This document shows positions 12,106 to 20,887 of a DNA stretch of 64,000 bases, one piece after another. Each line of letters opens with the position of its first letter. Within the stretch, counting starts at the first letter, position 1. The stretch comes from Athripsodes cinereus (Eukaryota; Arthropoda; Insecta; Trichoptera; Leptoceridae), in assembly GCA_947579605.1 (NCBI GenBank), contig OX388318.1, positions 24,662,098-24,726,097 of the forward strand, written 5' to 3'. The notes under the pieces were generated by a model. That model was not told the DNA's origin. It was given only the letters and a program-made list of their open reading frames with translations, and did not search any database. A program made the translations under genes and the position numbers.

Positions 12106-12246
12106 TCTTTAATGCTTTACTATACCGATCCATCAATATCGCCCTAGATACTTTGGATGAAATCAAATTCCCATAAGACTCTCCACATACTCTACGTGGG
12201 CTCAATACTATAACTAGATATCTCAAAGTCAATAATTTTAAAACGA

Positions 12247-12345
12247 CGACCGGTGTGGCGCGGAGGCTAACGCACTTGTTTTTGAGTCACGAGGTCTCGG
12301 GTTCGATTTCCGGCCAGGGCAAAATGGAAATTAAACAGTGCTCAA
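12247..12345 (+). mobile_element. SINE-D copy 1 (tRNA-headed)
   Basis: TGTGGCGCGGAGGCTAACGC is the box A region and GGTTCGATTTCC (12299-12311) a good box B. The spacing suits a tRNA-derived Pol III promoter. The short GGCAAAATGGAAATT segment after the head is shared in outline with 26879. Confidence 0.65.
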
Positions 12346-12407
12346 AAATATATTTTTATATTTTATTTAATAAAATTATCATATAAAGATTAGAAAACAT
12401 CATAACA

Positions 12408-12832
12408 ACTCCTGGTAGCTTAATTGGACAATGCACACCTCGCAATACGGTTGAGATGAGAGTTCAAGTTCCGTCCAGGTCACTACCAAATAAGGTGACA
12501 TAACCAATCGGAAGTGAGAAAGGCATCCCAACGCTTACGAATTGGCTCTAAGCTGGCTTAAGTGATCACTTTCGGTGTCCATGGACAACGTTCATCAATT
12601 CCACCATTCTCACTGTTACAATGTAAGGTCCACCAAGCGAGAAACGCTTTATGCAAACCATATAGTTGCTTTTAACCAAACCATAGATGGTTATGTCATC
12701 TGCACCCAAATCTTGGTTAACAATTAAAAAATTACTAAATATTCTAAACAAAATAAGTAGACTTTGTCTTTTCTATACCTAATATTATACTAGTTTCATG
12801 TGTTAAATTTGCATACTTATGTTATTTATTAT
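12408..12832 (+). mobile_element. SINE-C copy interrupted by repeat S
   Basis: The head CCTGGTAGCTTAATTGGAC and box B-like GTTCAAGTTCCGTCCAG lie at 12408-12500. The 3' body (ACTTTGTCTTTTCTATACC, GTGTTAAATTTGCATAC) resumes only at about 12755. The break falls where other copies read GGTGACGTTGTCTTTTC, so an insertion (12503-12752) split this copy. Confidence 0.7.
12503..12752 (+). repeat. Repeat S inserted in SINE-C
   Basis: GGAAGTGAGAAAGGCATCCC, CGCTTACGAATTGGCTCTAA and CACTTTCGGTGTCCATGGAC recur at 36645-36775, partly at 39369-39440 and weakly at 45380-45430. Class unknown. 12645-12720 contains an internal AAACCATA direct repeat. Confidence 0.6.
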
Positions 12833-12885
12833 TATAGTAACATTTTGATTACAGTACAAGGAAGCTTCTTATTCATAATTATTAC

Positions 12886-12985
12886 TATTACTGTGAAAGG
12901 TGTATAAGGTTATATTTGGGTTTATAACAAAAATCCAGATATATCTTTAATTAATTTAAAAAAAAAAATTAAAAAATTATTACTA
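12886..12985 (+). mobile_element. SINE-B 3' end
   Basis: ACTGTGAAAGGTGTATAAGG, then TTGGGTTTATAACAAAAATC, then CAGATATATCTTT and a poly(A)-rich end match the 3' half of the full SINE-B at 43401. The tRNA-like head is missing, so the copy is 5'-truncated. Confidence 0.7.
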
Positions 12986-13462
12986 GAAATTACACAAAAA
13001 TTAAGGGCAAAAGGCAAACATCGAGATACGCGGCACAACCCAAAACCACCTAAATTCGAGATGTTTAGTTCTAGTATTGAGCCCATGATATTATGTACAT
13101 ATTATAATCACACATATAGCAACTTTGAATCAATTCCTCTACACTACACTGATAAGGATATATGATATCGCTAATCCCATCTCACATTGCGTTCATCTTC
13201 AGAGCAAGACGCGGTCAGATCACATGATACCAGATAAGCTATATGATGATCTAAAAGCGAGCTTGATATCGTAAGTATTAAATGTCAGGATCAGGAAAAT
13301 GAGCAAAGATTAAATACGTCTGTAGGAACGCGACTTTTTAAAATAATATTCAAAGGAAACATTTTTTCTATAGCTAGCGGGAACTAAATGTAAAGAATGT
13401 ATCTATAAGTAAAATTAAAATGATTTTAAAACACTGTATAATTTCCAAATTAAATTTATTCA

Positions 13463-13507
13463 CCTCAAACGTTTTCGCCAAGGCTTCTACTTGGCATCAT
13501 CAGGAGG
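13463..13507 (-). ncRNA. Hammerhead ribozyme (PLE-associated, type I-like)
   Basis: On the minus strand: stem I CCTC/GAGG, core CTGATGA, one extra U, stem II GCCAAG/CTTGGC with a seven-base loop, GAA, stem III AACGTT, U17, then the stem I partner. Every invariant core base (C3, G5, A6, G8, A9, G12, A13, A14) is present. Stem III is a self-complementary hexamer with no room for a loop, which suggests folding as a dimer. Confidence 0.8.
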
Positions 13508-13556
13508 ACTAATATTAGTTAAACTTCATATGTATAAACTGTTTTCTATTACTAAC

Positions 13557-13950
13557 TTATACTAGGGGTGGGGGGGAGTTTGAAGGTGGGGGAGAAGGGG
13601 CGGAGTTAAGGGTATTTGATAAGAGGGAAGGAGATGGGTATATCAACAAAGGAGATGCATATGGTATTTGGATATTCACCAAATTGTTCTTATTTTTATG
13701 GATTTCAAGAATCTCCAAGGCATTTAATTTGTTAATCTTAGACTCGGAGTGCAAGACCTTAGTACCTTGCATGTCAATATAATGATCATGTTGGATACAA
13801 TGGTCTGCCATCTCCGAGTATCCGGATAATCCCCTGAATGCCCTGTTATGTTCCTGAATGCGAGTTTTAATTGCTCTACTCGTTTGGCCTATATATTTCA
13901 TATTACAATCCTTACAACTAATACAATAAACCCCACTATTATCTATTATT
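13557..13950 (-). pseudogene. PLE GIY-YIG endonuclease domain
   Basis: The minus frame reads SGVYCISCKDCNMKYIGQTS, the GVY...YIGQT signature of the GIY-YIG nuclease, then TRIQEHNRAF, MADHCIQHDH and LEILEIHK, matching the R/H/E spacing of PLE carboxy-terminal endonucleases. In intact PLEs this domain nicks target DNA to prime reverse transcription. A stop lies just upstream of the signature and the reverse transcriptase is missing. After the domain the frame becomes low-complexity (PSPPPSNSPPPL) before its stop at 13557. A relic, not a functional gene. Confidence 0.85.
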
Positions 13951-14002
13951 ATCTACCCTTTAAGTTTTGAAAAATATTTTTTTTTTACATTCTACATAAT
14001 AG

Positions 14003-14058
14003 TTAACACAGATCGAGTTAGTCCCAAACTCAGATATAAATCTTGTATTATGAGTGAT
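14003..14058 (+). repeat. Dispersed repeat Q, copy 3
   Basis: AACACAGATCGAGTTAGTCC, CAAACTCAGATATAAATCTT and GTATTATGAGT match copy 1 over its first half only. Confidence 0.55.
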
Positions 14059-14410
14059 GATGATTTTAGATGATTTTATTTTGACGCCGTTTAACAGTCC
14101 CTAGACCGTCTCAAGGGCGCCAGTGAAGAGTTCAAGTTTAAATTTTCTTCTGAAGCTGGTGACAGTCTGACCATCGGACCATCGGCGAGATACAGTATCT
14201 TACTAGTTCGCTGCACCTTGATTATATAATTGTATTGATGGTTTTTTTTTTTTTTCTATGATTTTTGTGTAATATATTGTATAAATGTTGAATAAATACT
14301 TTTGAATTGAATTGAATCTCTCAATGGCACCGGTAGGCGATTCCACATAACCAGTCCAACAACACCAAAGGCCCTCTCATAGAAGTTAGACTTACCGGCT
14401 CTATTGGGTG
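14056..14410 (-). pseudogene. LINE-F relic, interrupted
   Basis: Minus-strand LINE-F: TTTTGACGCCGTTTAACAGT and CTGAAGCTGGTGACAGTCTG at 14056-14180, then CTCTCAATGGCACCGGTAGG to ACCGGCTCTATTGGGTGCT at about 14318-14405. Compare 36172-36392 in the other orientation. The pieces are separated by a foreign ~135-bp segment (14182-14317) that ends in a TTGAAT repeat, itself like a LINE 3' tail inserted in plus orientation. Confidence 0.6.
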
Positions 14411-14678
14411 CTACCAAAACTATACATACATAGGTAGGTACATGTAGGTAACATCCAGATTCAAAACAATTTGTAAAGACGTCTCTCTCAGTATAAATCG
14501 ATATACTGGAAAAAATATTTATTTATAATTTCATTATGCTTAGAAGTTGTTGCTATAGCACCTTGAACTATTTTGTAAAACTTTATATTATTATTATGTG
14601 TTCAAAGTACAAAGTAGTAAACTGTTTATTACATGCGGTTGAAAGCTCATTTGTCAAAAGCTTTATTACATTTATACC

Positions 14679-15222
14679 TAGTGATGTGAGAAGAGAAAAT
14701 TCTCCAAAGAAATTTCTCGAGAACGAGAAATTTCTCCGAGAATTTCTCCTCTGATGGAAGAGAAATTTCTCTCCATAATTTTTCTTAGTTGTATTATGAC
14801 CTTTCGCCCAGTACACTTCGCAGCCAACCTGATTGATCCAAAAATTTGTGGGGCTGATTAAGGCCCAAATCAGAGGTTATTAACACTTTTTTTCCATGTA
14901 CGTACCTGCAATTTTTTTTAAACTTAAATATGGGCATGTGGGGTGTCAAAAATCAAGGTTTTTCATCGGTTATTATCACTTTTTTTCTATGTAGATACCT
15001 AACATTTTTTTGTTTCCATAATTAATTGTAGCCATATTGGTGATAAATTGTCTCAACATTTGTACATTGTTATTGATTGACTGAATAAAGTATTTATTAT
15101 AATTATACTGTTAAATAAAAAATAAAAAAAATTCTCGGAATATTCTCTACTTCGATAAATTTACCGAGAATTTTCTCGGTAAATTTCTCCAAAAATTATT
15201 TCTTGAAAATTCCACAACACTA
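14679..15222. mobile_element. hAT-type non-autonomous element with TSD
   Basis: The ends are TAGTGATGTGAGAAG on the left and, inverted, TAGTGTTGTGGAATT on the right. Both are flanked by the identical octamer TTTATACC (14671-14678 and 15223-15230). An 8-bp TSD with TAGTGNTGTG termini is the hAT pattern. The subterminal zones are built from GAGAAATTTCTC-like repeats, candidate transposase-binding sites. The middle (14815-15120) is AT-rich filler with no transposase frame. Confidence 0.85.
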
Positions 15223-15617
15223 TTTATACCTAATACGAAAATCATTATCTAACTATAATAGTACAAACATTGCTACAAAGTGTACCATTTAACCTGCTTA
15301 GTAACTATATTAAAAACTATCTTACGTTGTAATTGTGGCTGAAACAAAATACATGTACTTAAACTGTTAAGTTTCAGAAATCTTGTAGGTATATTTGGTT
15401 TATTTATACTGAAAAACAATAAATTCAGGATATTCAAATCAATATTAATATGTATAATAAGATTCACATACGGCCAGAGTAGTGGTAAAATATATTTTTG
15501 CAAAGTTATATTTGTATCATGGTACTAATATTGTGTGTCATTTTGTTATTAGTAATGTATTTTTTTTTAGTTTGATGAAACTAGAATAAATTACATCAAA
15601 CACTTCCTTCTACTATA

Positions 15618-15690
15618 GATGGAACAAACACGAAATAGACGTCTTTCGATTTTTGGGCCATTATCTTCAAAGAGATTGATGATGACCTTA
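15618..15690 (-). mobile_element. MITE-M1 fragment
   Basis: AATAGACGTCTTTCGATTTT and GGGCCATTATCTTCAAAGAG match the inner arm of the M1 hairpin family. Only one arm is recognisable. Confidence 0.45.
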
Positions 15691-15800
15691 TAAATTGGAT
15701 ATTGCATTTATGCAGTGTTTGCATTTAGACATTTTGTTGCCCAATTTTGGCAACTCGGATTTTAAAAAAGACGTAGCTCAGAATAATAAAAGTAGGTACT

Positions 15801-15985
15801 TATGTAATTGAAACAAGTGTTTCTTTCTACTTTAGATTATTGATTCCGAGAGAGACGTCTTTAATGTGATAATGACCTGATTAGTCCAAAGACGTCTCTC
15901 TCGGAATCAATAATCTATAGTAGAAAGAAACACTTGTTTCAATTACATAATTATGGAATTCTACTACGTGTGCACCAACACAATT
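15801..15985. mobile_element. MITE-M1 hairpin copy
   Basis: Left arm TGTAATTGAAACAAGTGTTT to CGAGAGAGACGTCTTT, mirrored by AAAGACGTCTCTCTCGG to AACACTTGTTTCAATTACAT. Loop: about 25 nt containing GTGATAATGACC. The right flank GAATTCTACTACGTGTGCAC and CAACACAATTA is a further part of the element, found inverted at 19458. Confidence 0.8.
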
Positions 15986-16265
15986 AATAAAAGTAGGTAC
16001 GTATATTGCTCGATTTTTCAAAAGAAGTGAGGTTCTTTTTAATTTCTCAATTTTCTAATTTATTAATTTCATTTGCACTCAAAATTTCTACCCCTCGTCG
16101 CCAAATTTAGAAAAAAGTTGTAGGAATTCGAAATGTTTTGACATCTCCATAGATAAATAAATGTATTAAAGAAATTATGCATTCTAAAATTGAAATTATT
16201 AGATTAAGAAAAAAAATGTTGAGTGCTGCAGTTTGCCCGCCACTGCTCTAGACTTACTGGATAAT

Positions 16266-16335
16266 AATAATAATATTCGGATGATTTTTATAGCGCCGTT
16301 TTGTGGACAGATCCACCTCAATGGCGCATAGGATG
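16266..16335 (-). mobile_element. LINE-G 3' end
   Basis: ATAATAATATTCGGATGATT, TATAGCGCCGTTTTG and CCTCAATGGCGC are the reverse complement of the LINE-G stop/3' UTR segment with its ATT-type tail. Confidence 0.5.
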
Positions 16336-16339
16336 TTTT

Positions 16340-17225
16340 AAAGTATTCGCTATAGCGTTGCAAAATATTAACAGTGACCTTACATATATATTCAGATTAA
16401 TCCATATGATTTCGACACGATTCCATAATCCATATGATTATGACACGAGTAATGATATTCTTAGAACATCCAAAGGTAAGTGGTGGGAAACCCTATCTTA
16501 ATATACATAGCACTTTAGGAAATGACGTAAAACACCTCAATTGTTTCACATAAAATAAACGTGAAGTAAACAATACCGAATATTTACGTGTTTGAATGAA
16601 TGTAGACCAAACTCGCGGTATGCAAGTTATGCATAAAAATACCAATGTAAATACTAAAAATACAATAAAACCAGCGGCACGTCTAGAGCTTTCATACTGA
16701 GTAAGCGCGGTCTTAATACAAATTTATTAAAAAAATAATACAAATCGGGCGATCATTCAAGAACTAACCATCGAACAAAAACCGAAGTACTGAACTATAT
16801 AGAGTACCTATAGACCAAAACGTCTGATTTTGTTGTCAATACAAACCGCGAAACAATACTATTGGCATCTGCATTAGCACATCATTTCTTTTCTATGTAG
16901 TGTGTCCCTGGTACAAATGACAGTATATTTGTAAGATGATGCTGAGCGAGATAGAAATATAACACAAATAGCATCCATTTGCAACCACATGTGCAAGCGA
17001 GACAAACGCTTTATGTCATTTCTTATTTATCTTGAGTACAGTTGCACCAAAACGTGGCAAGCGCTAATGCTAATAACATACTTGCTCACTTGTACAGATT
17101 AGCGCAAAATTTAAATACTCCGATCAATATTAATGCGTAAACTTTAATCATCTTTTCATTATTCTTAAGCTTAAAAAAATCAGTGAAAGCTTGGCTTTTG
17201 GGCTTGTTGGAGGATATGCCACTGA
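16340..17225. other. No assigned feature
   Basis: Moderately AT-rich DNA without repeats that recur in the window and without a recognisable frame. Confidence 0.3.
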
Positions 17226-17229
17226 ATAA

Positions 17230-18640
17230 TAATACGTGTTACAAAAATAGCTTTAACACGAGAGCACACGCGTGCGCGGGGAAACCTTCACATCAACAGT
17301 TTTTTCGTTATAAAATAAAATCAACGAGATTGTCGAGTTTTTCCTTCTATGATATCCTACCCATCAATAAACAACATTTATTTATAGTGAAATCAACTCA
17401 TTGAAATCTTCATAAGAATACTTTTTGCCAGTTTTTTGCTGTTCTGCGGGGATTCTCCCACTACGCGTGTTACGGCGTCACTATGCAAGTACTCAGTCAT
17501 AAAAAATATCTGACGGTGTACGGTTCTAGGTTTCGTTTTGTTTTTTTTTTCTTTGAAACAAATAGGTGAATATTATAATTATGTACATAATAATTGTCCG
17601 AACAATATTTTTATTATTTTTTTAACGTAGGTACACACATTCAAAACATCAATTTAATATCCGATTTAAAGACAATTTTATGACAATTTTTTAACCATTT
17701 AGGTTAAAATGTAATTTAAAATGTAATGGTTAAAATATTGTTTATCGCATTTTAAAAAAGTTATGTTTTTTCGTTACTTCAGATTTTTGTTTTTATTTTA
17801 ATTAAGAACTGGTACAATTTTTTTTCACAAGTGATATAAAAATATTTTTTTCAACAATTCTTTGATAATCATTTTTTTCGGAATAACATAATACAGCGAT
17901 ATACTTTATATAGTACAGAATAATATAGCGATGAGGTTTGCCACCCATCTTGAATATCTTAATTTTTATTGGCACAGAGAAGATGGCCTGAATATTTATC
18001 ACATGCAGCTGTTCTGCTGGCTACTCCACTTGTGGGATGTGCCGTGATGGTATAGTAGTAGTAGTAGGTACCTAGTATTGGTAATAACAGCTATATAAGT
18101 AGTGAAATATACATAATTCTCTGTTGGGTACAAACATTAAAATAAAACTATAATAATAATAAATATTTATGTTGCAAAAGTTAATCCGAAACGAGATGAC
18201 AAAAAAAACAATTGTGTTTGAATGACGCCGAAATTCAATAGGAACCCTAAACTACACAATGCATCTTTTTACCTGAATGCGATCCTTACGTACATGGCAA
18301 TAAAAGTGGGGATTGCCTCGCGACGCGTGTTACCATGGTGTACTTTTTATTCGAAAATATAGGTGATGTTATATTTTTCTATTTCCGTATTAAATAAAGA
18401 AATTTCCAAAAAAACAAATAATACAAATTTGTTGTTTATATTCCAAGGTACATAATGATGAAGAATTGATAGTTTTATCTTATATAATAACAGAGTTATA
18501 AGCATTTAATTGCATGCGAAGGTTTCCCTCGCGGTGCGTGTGCTTAAGTTCTATTTGGAGCGCGTGTGCTCTAGTGTTAATAACCATTCTGTTTACAAAA
18601 CACAATATCGTTGTTACAAAAACATGATTTCATTAAACAA
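17230..18640. repeat. Block with a repeated GC-rich motif, possible old transposon
   Basis: A GC-rich motif of the form GG(A/T)TTcCC(T)CGCG..GCGTGT occurs at 17446-17478 (GGGGATTCTCCCACTACGCG), 18306-18334 (GGGGATTGCCTCGCGACGCG) and 18514-18544 (GGTTTCCCTCGCGGTGCGTG), and inverted at 17253-17290 (CGTGCGCGGGGAAACCTTC). The outer two are in inverted orientation and share AGAGCACACGCG neighbours, so they may be degraded terminal arms of a ~1.4-kb element. No transposase was seen. Confidence 0.4.
17925..18068 (+). mobile_element. SINE-A, 5'-truncated
   Basis: GCGATGAGGTTTGCCACCCA, TTGGCACAGAGAAGATGGCC, CTGGCTACTCCACTTGTGGG and GCCGTGATGGTATAGTAGTA, with a TAG-repeat tail at 18051-18067. Confidence 0.8.
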
Positions 18641-18890
18641 CGACGCATTTGATATTAGGACTAGCGCACAATGCTATCATGCGATGCGATAGTAATGTTA
18701 AATCTCGGGAACTTCAAATATATTTATGTACTTTAAAATAGGCAATATATCTACAAATATTCAAAATATTATGTCATAATAATTATTGTATAGAAACCTA
18801 CTTGGAATAACTTTGTGAAAGCTCATTTTGATAGAATTAAAATAGATTTAAAATTAAACGCTGTATTACTTTCGCAATAAATAATATTTG

Positions 18891-18930
18891 ACTCAGATGT
18901 CTTTCGGGTAGACACCCATCATCAGTGAGT
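18891..18930 (-). ncRNA. Hammerhead-like core, left arm
   Basis: On the minus strand: stem I ACTCA/TGAGT, CTGATGA, extra U, stem II GGGT/ACCC, GAA, then AGACAT and C17. The core bases are intact. The stem III sequence is no longer a palindrome, so this copy may be inactive. Confidence 0.6.
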
Positions 18931-18951
18931 TTTTATTAGAAACTGATAGAA

Positions 18952-18991
18952 ACTCACTGATGATGGGTGTCTACCCGAAAGACCTCTGAGT
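18952..18991 (+). ncRNA. Hammerhead-like core, right arm
   Basis: Stem I ACTCA/TGAGT, CTGATGA, extra U, GGGT/ACCC stem II, GAA, AGACCT, C17. It differs from the left-arm copy only in the stem III region. AGACCT is one change from the palindrome AGGCCT. Confidence 0.6.
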
Positions 18992-19015
18992 CAAGTATTA
19001 TTCATAGAGAAAGTA

Positions 19016-19274
19016 CTATACTATACTACTATACTATACCATCACGGCATATCCCACAAGTGGGGTAGCCAGCAGATCAGCTGTATGTAAGAAACATACA
19101 AACTGTCCTCTTTGGGCCAGTATAAAATCAAGACATTCAGGATGGGTGGCAAACCTCAACGCTGAATTTAAGATGTAAAATGTCTTATTTTTTTCGAACA
19201 CCTGTCTTTTACAGGACACTCGAAAACTTACGCAGAAGAGTGGGAGACCAATTCTTTACCGGGTGCTCCACGGG
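19016..19274 (-). mobile_element. SINE-A reference copy, full length with 12-bp TSD
   Basis: Flanked by ATAGAGAAAGTA at 19004-19015 and 19275-19286, an exact TSD typical of target-primed reverse transcription. On the minus strand it starts CCCGTGGAGCACCCGGTAAA, passes GTTTTCGAGTGTCC (a weak box B-like string), and ends CCCACTTGTGGGATATGCCG, TGATGGTATAG and a TAGTA-type tail. The 61-codon open frame across it recurs in other copies and reflects the repeat, not a protein. It splits the hammerhead hairpin, so it is younger than that hairpin. Confidence 0.9.
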
Positions 19275-19324
19275 ATAGAGAAAGTAATACAGTGTTTTAT
19301 TTTAAATCTATTTTAATGTAATAA

Positions 19325-19440
19325 TACTACTAGACTATACAATAACGGCATTTTCTACAAATGGTGTAGCCAGTGGACTAACTGCTTGTCATTAGCATGC
19401 AGATTGTCCTTTTCGTGCCTATAATAAAATAACATTGTTG
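19325..19440 (-). mobile_element. SINE-A, 3' half
   Basis: ACTATACAATAACGGCATTT, GGTGTAGCCAGTGG and TCCTTTTCGTGCC are diverged family blocks. The 5' half is missing. Confidence 0.65.
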
Positions 19441-19457
19441 CTTCTATGACTTCTGGT

Positions 19458-19640
19458 TACTAATTGTGTCGGTGCACACGTAGTAGAATTTCATAATTAT
19501 GTAATTGAAACAAGTGTTTCTTTCTACTATAGATTATTGATTCCGAGAGAGACGTCTTTGATTGATAATGATAAGTCGAAAGACATCTCTTTCGGAATCA
19601 ATAATCTATAGTAGAAAGAAACACTTGTCTCAATTACATT
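19458..19640. mobile_element. MITE-M1 hairpin copy
   Basis: Opens TAATTGTGTCGGTGCACACG, then arm ATGTAATTGAAACAAGTGTT to CGAGAGAGACGTCTTT, mirrored by AAAGACATCTCTTTCGG to ACACTTGTCTCAATTACAT. The loop contains TTGATAATGATAAGTCG. It is the inverse-flank partner of the copy at 15801. Confidence 0.8.
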
Positions 19641-20171
19641 ACTTCGGGTTACTCCAAACCAAGTCTTTCGAGTCGAATTTGCTTCTTGACTTTGTCGACT
19701 TCTTCGGGGGCGGGCTACCTACTTCTCCTCTCTCCCATAACCAGCTTTAAGAGGAAGTACTTGGCGGGATGGATCCCCGCCTCGGACAGAGGGAAAGACG
19801 CAAAATTAAAAATGATACCATCAGACTGAAATGTCGTAGGAACGAACTATCGGAATAAGAAACAAAAAGGAATTTTAAACATCCCACACTTCGTCAAATA
19901 TGATATTGGCAATAATATCATATTTCTAAGAAGATTTATGAATAATAAATAAAAATGGATTTGGTAGCTGAAATATAAGACAAGAATGCATGACGAATTG
20001 ACGAGTCATGTAAATTCATCGCACCAATCAAATTATTTATAATCCTGTAAGTTACTATATAGAGAGTCCAAAATTATTTAATTCGATCATAAAATCATAC
20101 ATACATACAAACATTCCAAAGTTAGATTATTTATGGGTGATTCTTATGTATTATTCTGTCGGTCGAAGGAA

Positions 20172-20433
20172 CTACTACTACTACTACTACTATACCATCA
20201 CGGCATATCCCACAAGTGGGGTAGCCAGCAGATCAGCTGCATGTAAGAAACATGCAAACTGTCCTCTTCGTGCCAATATAAAATCAAGACATTCAGGATG
20301 GGTGGCAAGCCTCATTGCTGAATTTAAGATGTAAAATGTCTTATTTTTTTCGAACACCTGCCTTTTACAGGACACTCGAAAACTTACGCAGAAGAGTGGG
20401 AGACCAATTCTTTACCGGGTGCTCCACGGGATA
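20172..20433 (-). mobile_element. SINE-A, full length with TSD
   Basis: Flanks TCGGTCGAAGGAA (20159-20171) and TCGATCGAAGGAA (20434-20446) are a 13-bp TSD with one difference. The element's 3' tail is a clean run of TAG repeats (CTACTACTACTACTACTAC on the plus strand). It is nearly identical to 19016 and 27788, so these are young copies. Confidence 0.9.
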
Positions 20434-20530
20434 TCGATCGAAGGAAACAACAACAATATGTCGACTATTGAAATATGTTGGTTTAATTTATTGATTGAGT
20501 CGACGTTGATTTTGTAAAACTCCATTATAT

Positions 20531-20716
20531 TGATATAATGAAAACAAAATTGTTTTTAGGATTTACTGTGATTAATTTGTTAAATAAGCTACCAAGTTTC
20601 GACCTATGAGGTCATTGTCAAACTAAAGATATATATAAGAATACATTGTTATACCTACCTACTAGAACATAGTATTTAAGTAACAACACGGCATATACAT
20701 AGTAAATTTAGTTTGA

Positions 20717-20780
<64 letters not shown>

Positions 20781-20862
20781 ACATTAATAATAATAATTTT
20801 GGTAACTTATTTAACAAATAAATCATAGTAAAACCTAAAAACAATTTTGTTTTCATTATATC
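20531..20862. mobile_element. Palindromic element with GTTTGACAATGACC core
   Basis: Left arm GATATAATGAAAACAAAATT, GTTTTTAGGATTTACTG and GCTACCAAGTTTCGACC are mirrored by GGTAACTTATTTAAC, AGTAAAACCTAAAAACAATT and TTTCATTATATC. The inner left arm on the minus strand is GTTTGACAATGACCTCATAG then GTCGAAAC, a hammerhead-like scaffold with altered core. In the right arm this core is replaced by a 60-T run and TGACATTAATAATAATAA. Confidence 0.6.
20720..20779 (+). repeat. Poly(T) run of 60
   Basis: Sixty consecutive T residues lie immediately after GTTTGACAA, inside the right arm of the palindromic element. A lysine-only frame on the minus strand is an artefact of this run. The true length may be affected by assembly. 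Confidence 0.85.
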
Positions 20863-20887
20863 GATGTTGGTTTAAGTTTTATTATTC

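Larger units (their letters stand above)
13413..13975 (-). mobile_element. Penelope-like element, 3' end
   Basis: In minus-strand order this contains a GIY-YIG endonuclease frame (13557-13950), a short spacer, a hammerhead ribozyme (13463-13507), and a terminal segment GAGGTGAATAAATTTAATTT then ACAGTGTTTTAAAATCATTT, ending at about 13413. The same order (endonuclease, then a pLTR with hammerhead) is characteristic of PLEs. The reverse transcriptase is absent, so the copy is 5'-truncated. The terminal ~55 bp are almost identical to the solo element at 24523-24656, which marks this as its likely parent family. Confidence 0.8.
18836..19317. mobile_element. Hammerhead-bearing palindromic element, split by SINE-A
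   Basis: Left arm ATTAAAATAGATTTAAAATT, GCTGTATTACTTTCGCAATA and GACTCAGATGTCTTTCGGG. The right arm is its inverse, starting at 18951 and ending TATTTTAAATCTATTTTAAT at 19317. The right arm is cut by a SINE-A at 19016-19274. Without that insert the element is about 210 bp. Each arm has a hammerhead core. It shares the GTGTTTTA..TTTTAAT style of terminus with the PLE end at 13413. Confidence 0.75.

Noticed and set aside
13557..13620. Proline-rich C-terminal domain of the PLE endonuclease as a real domain.
   Set aside because: The DNA is a G-rich low-complexity patch (GGGGTGGGGGGGAG on the plus strand). Probably UTR or slippage read in frame.
15801..15985. A complete hammerhead in the M1 copy at this position.
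   Set aside because: The loop reads GTGATAATGACC and GTCCAAAGAC, so GAA is changed to CAA and the core is broken. Only the cleaner M1 copies support the variant idea.
19034..19219. A 61-codon protein MSCKRQVFEKNKTFYILNSA found in several places (19034, 20190, 27801).
   Set aside because: It recurs because it lies on the SINE-A repeat. It runs through the SINE's Pol III-type body and 3' tail, differs only where the repeat differs, and has no independent start context.
20662..20856. Lysine-rich open frame on the minus strand.
   Set aside because: It is created by the 60-T run inside a palindromic element.
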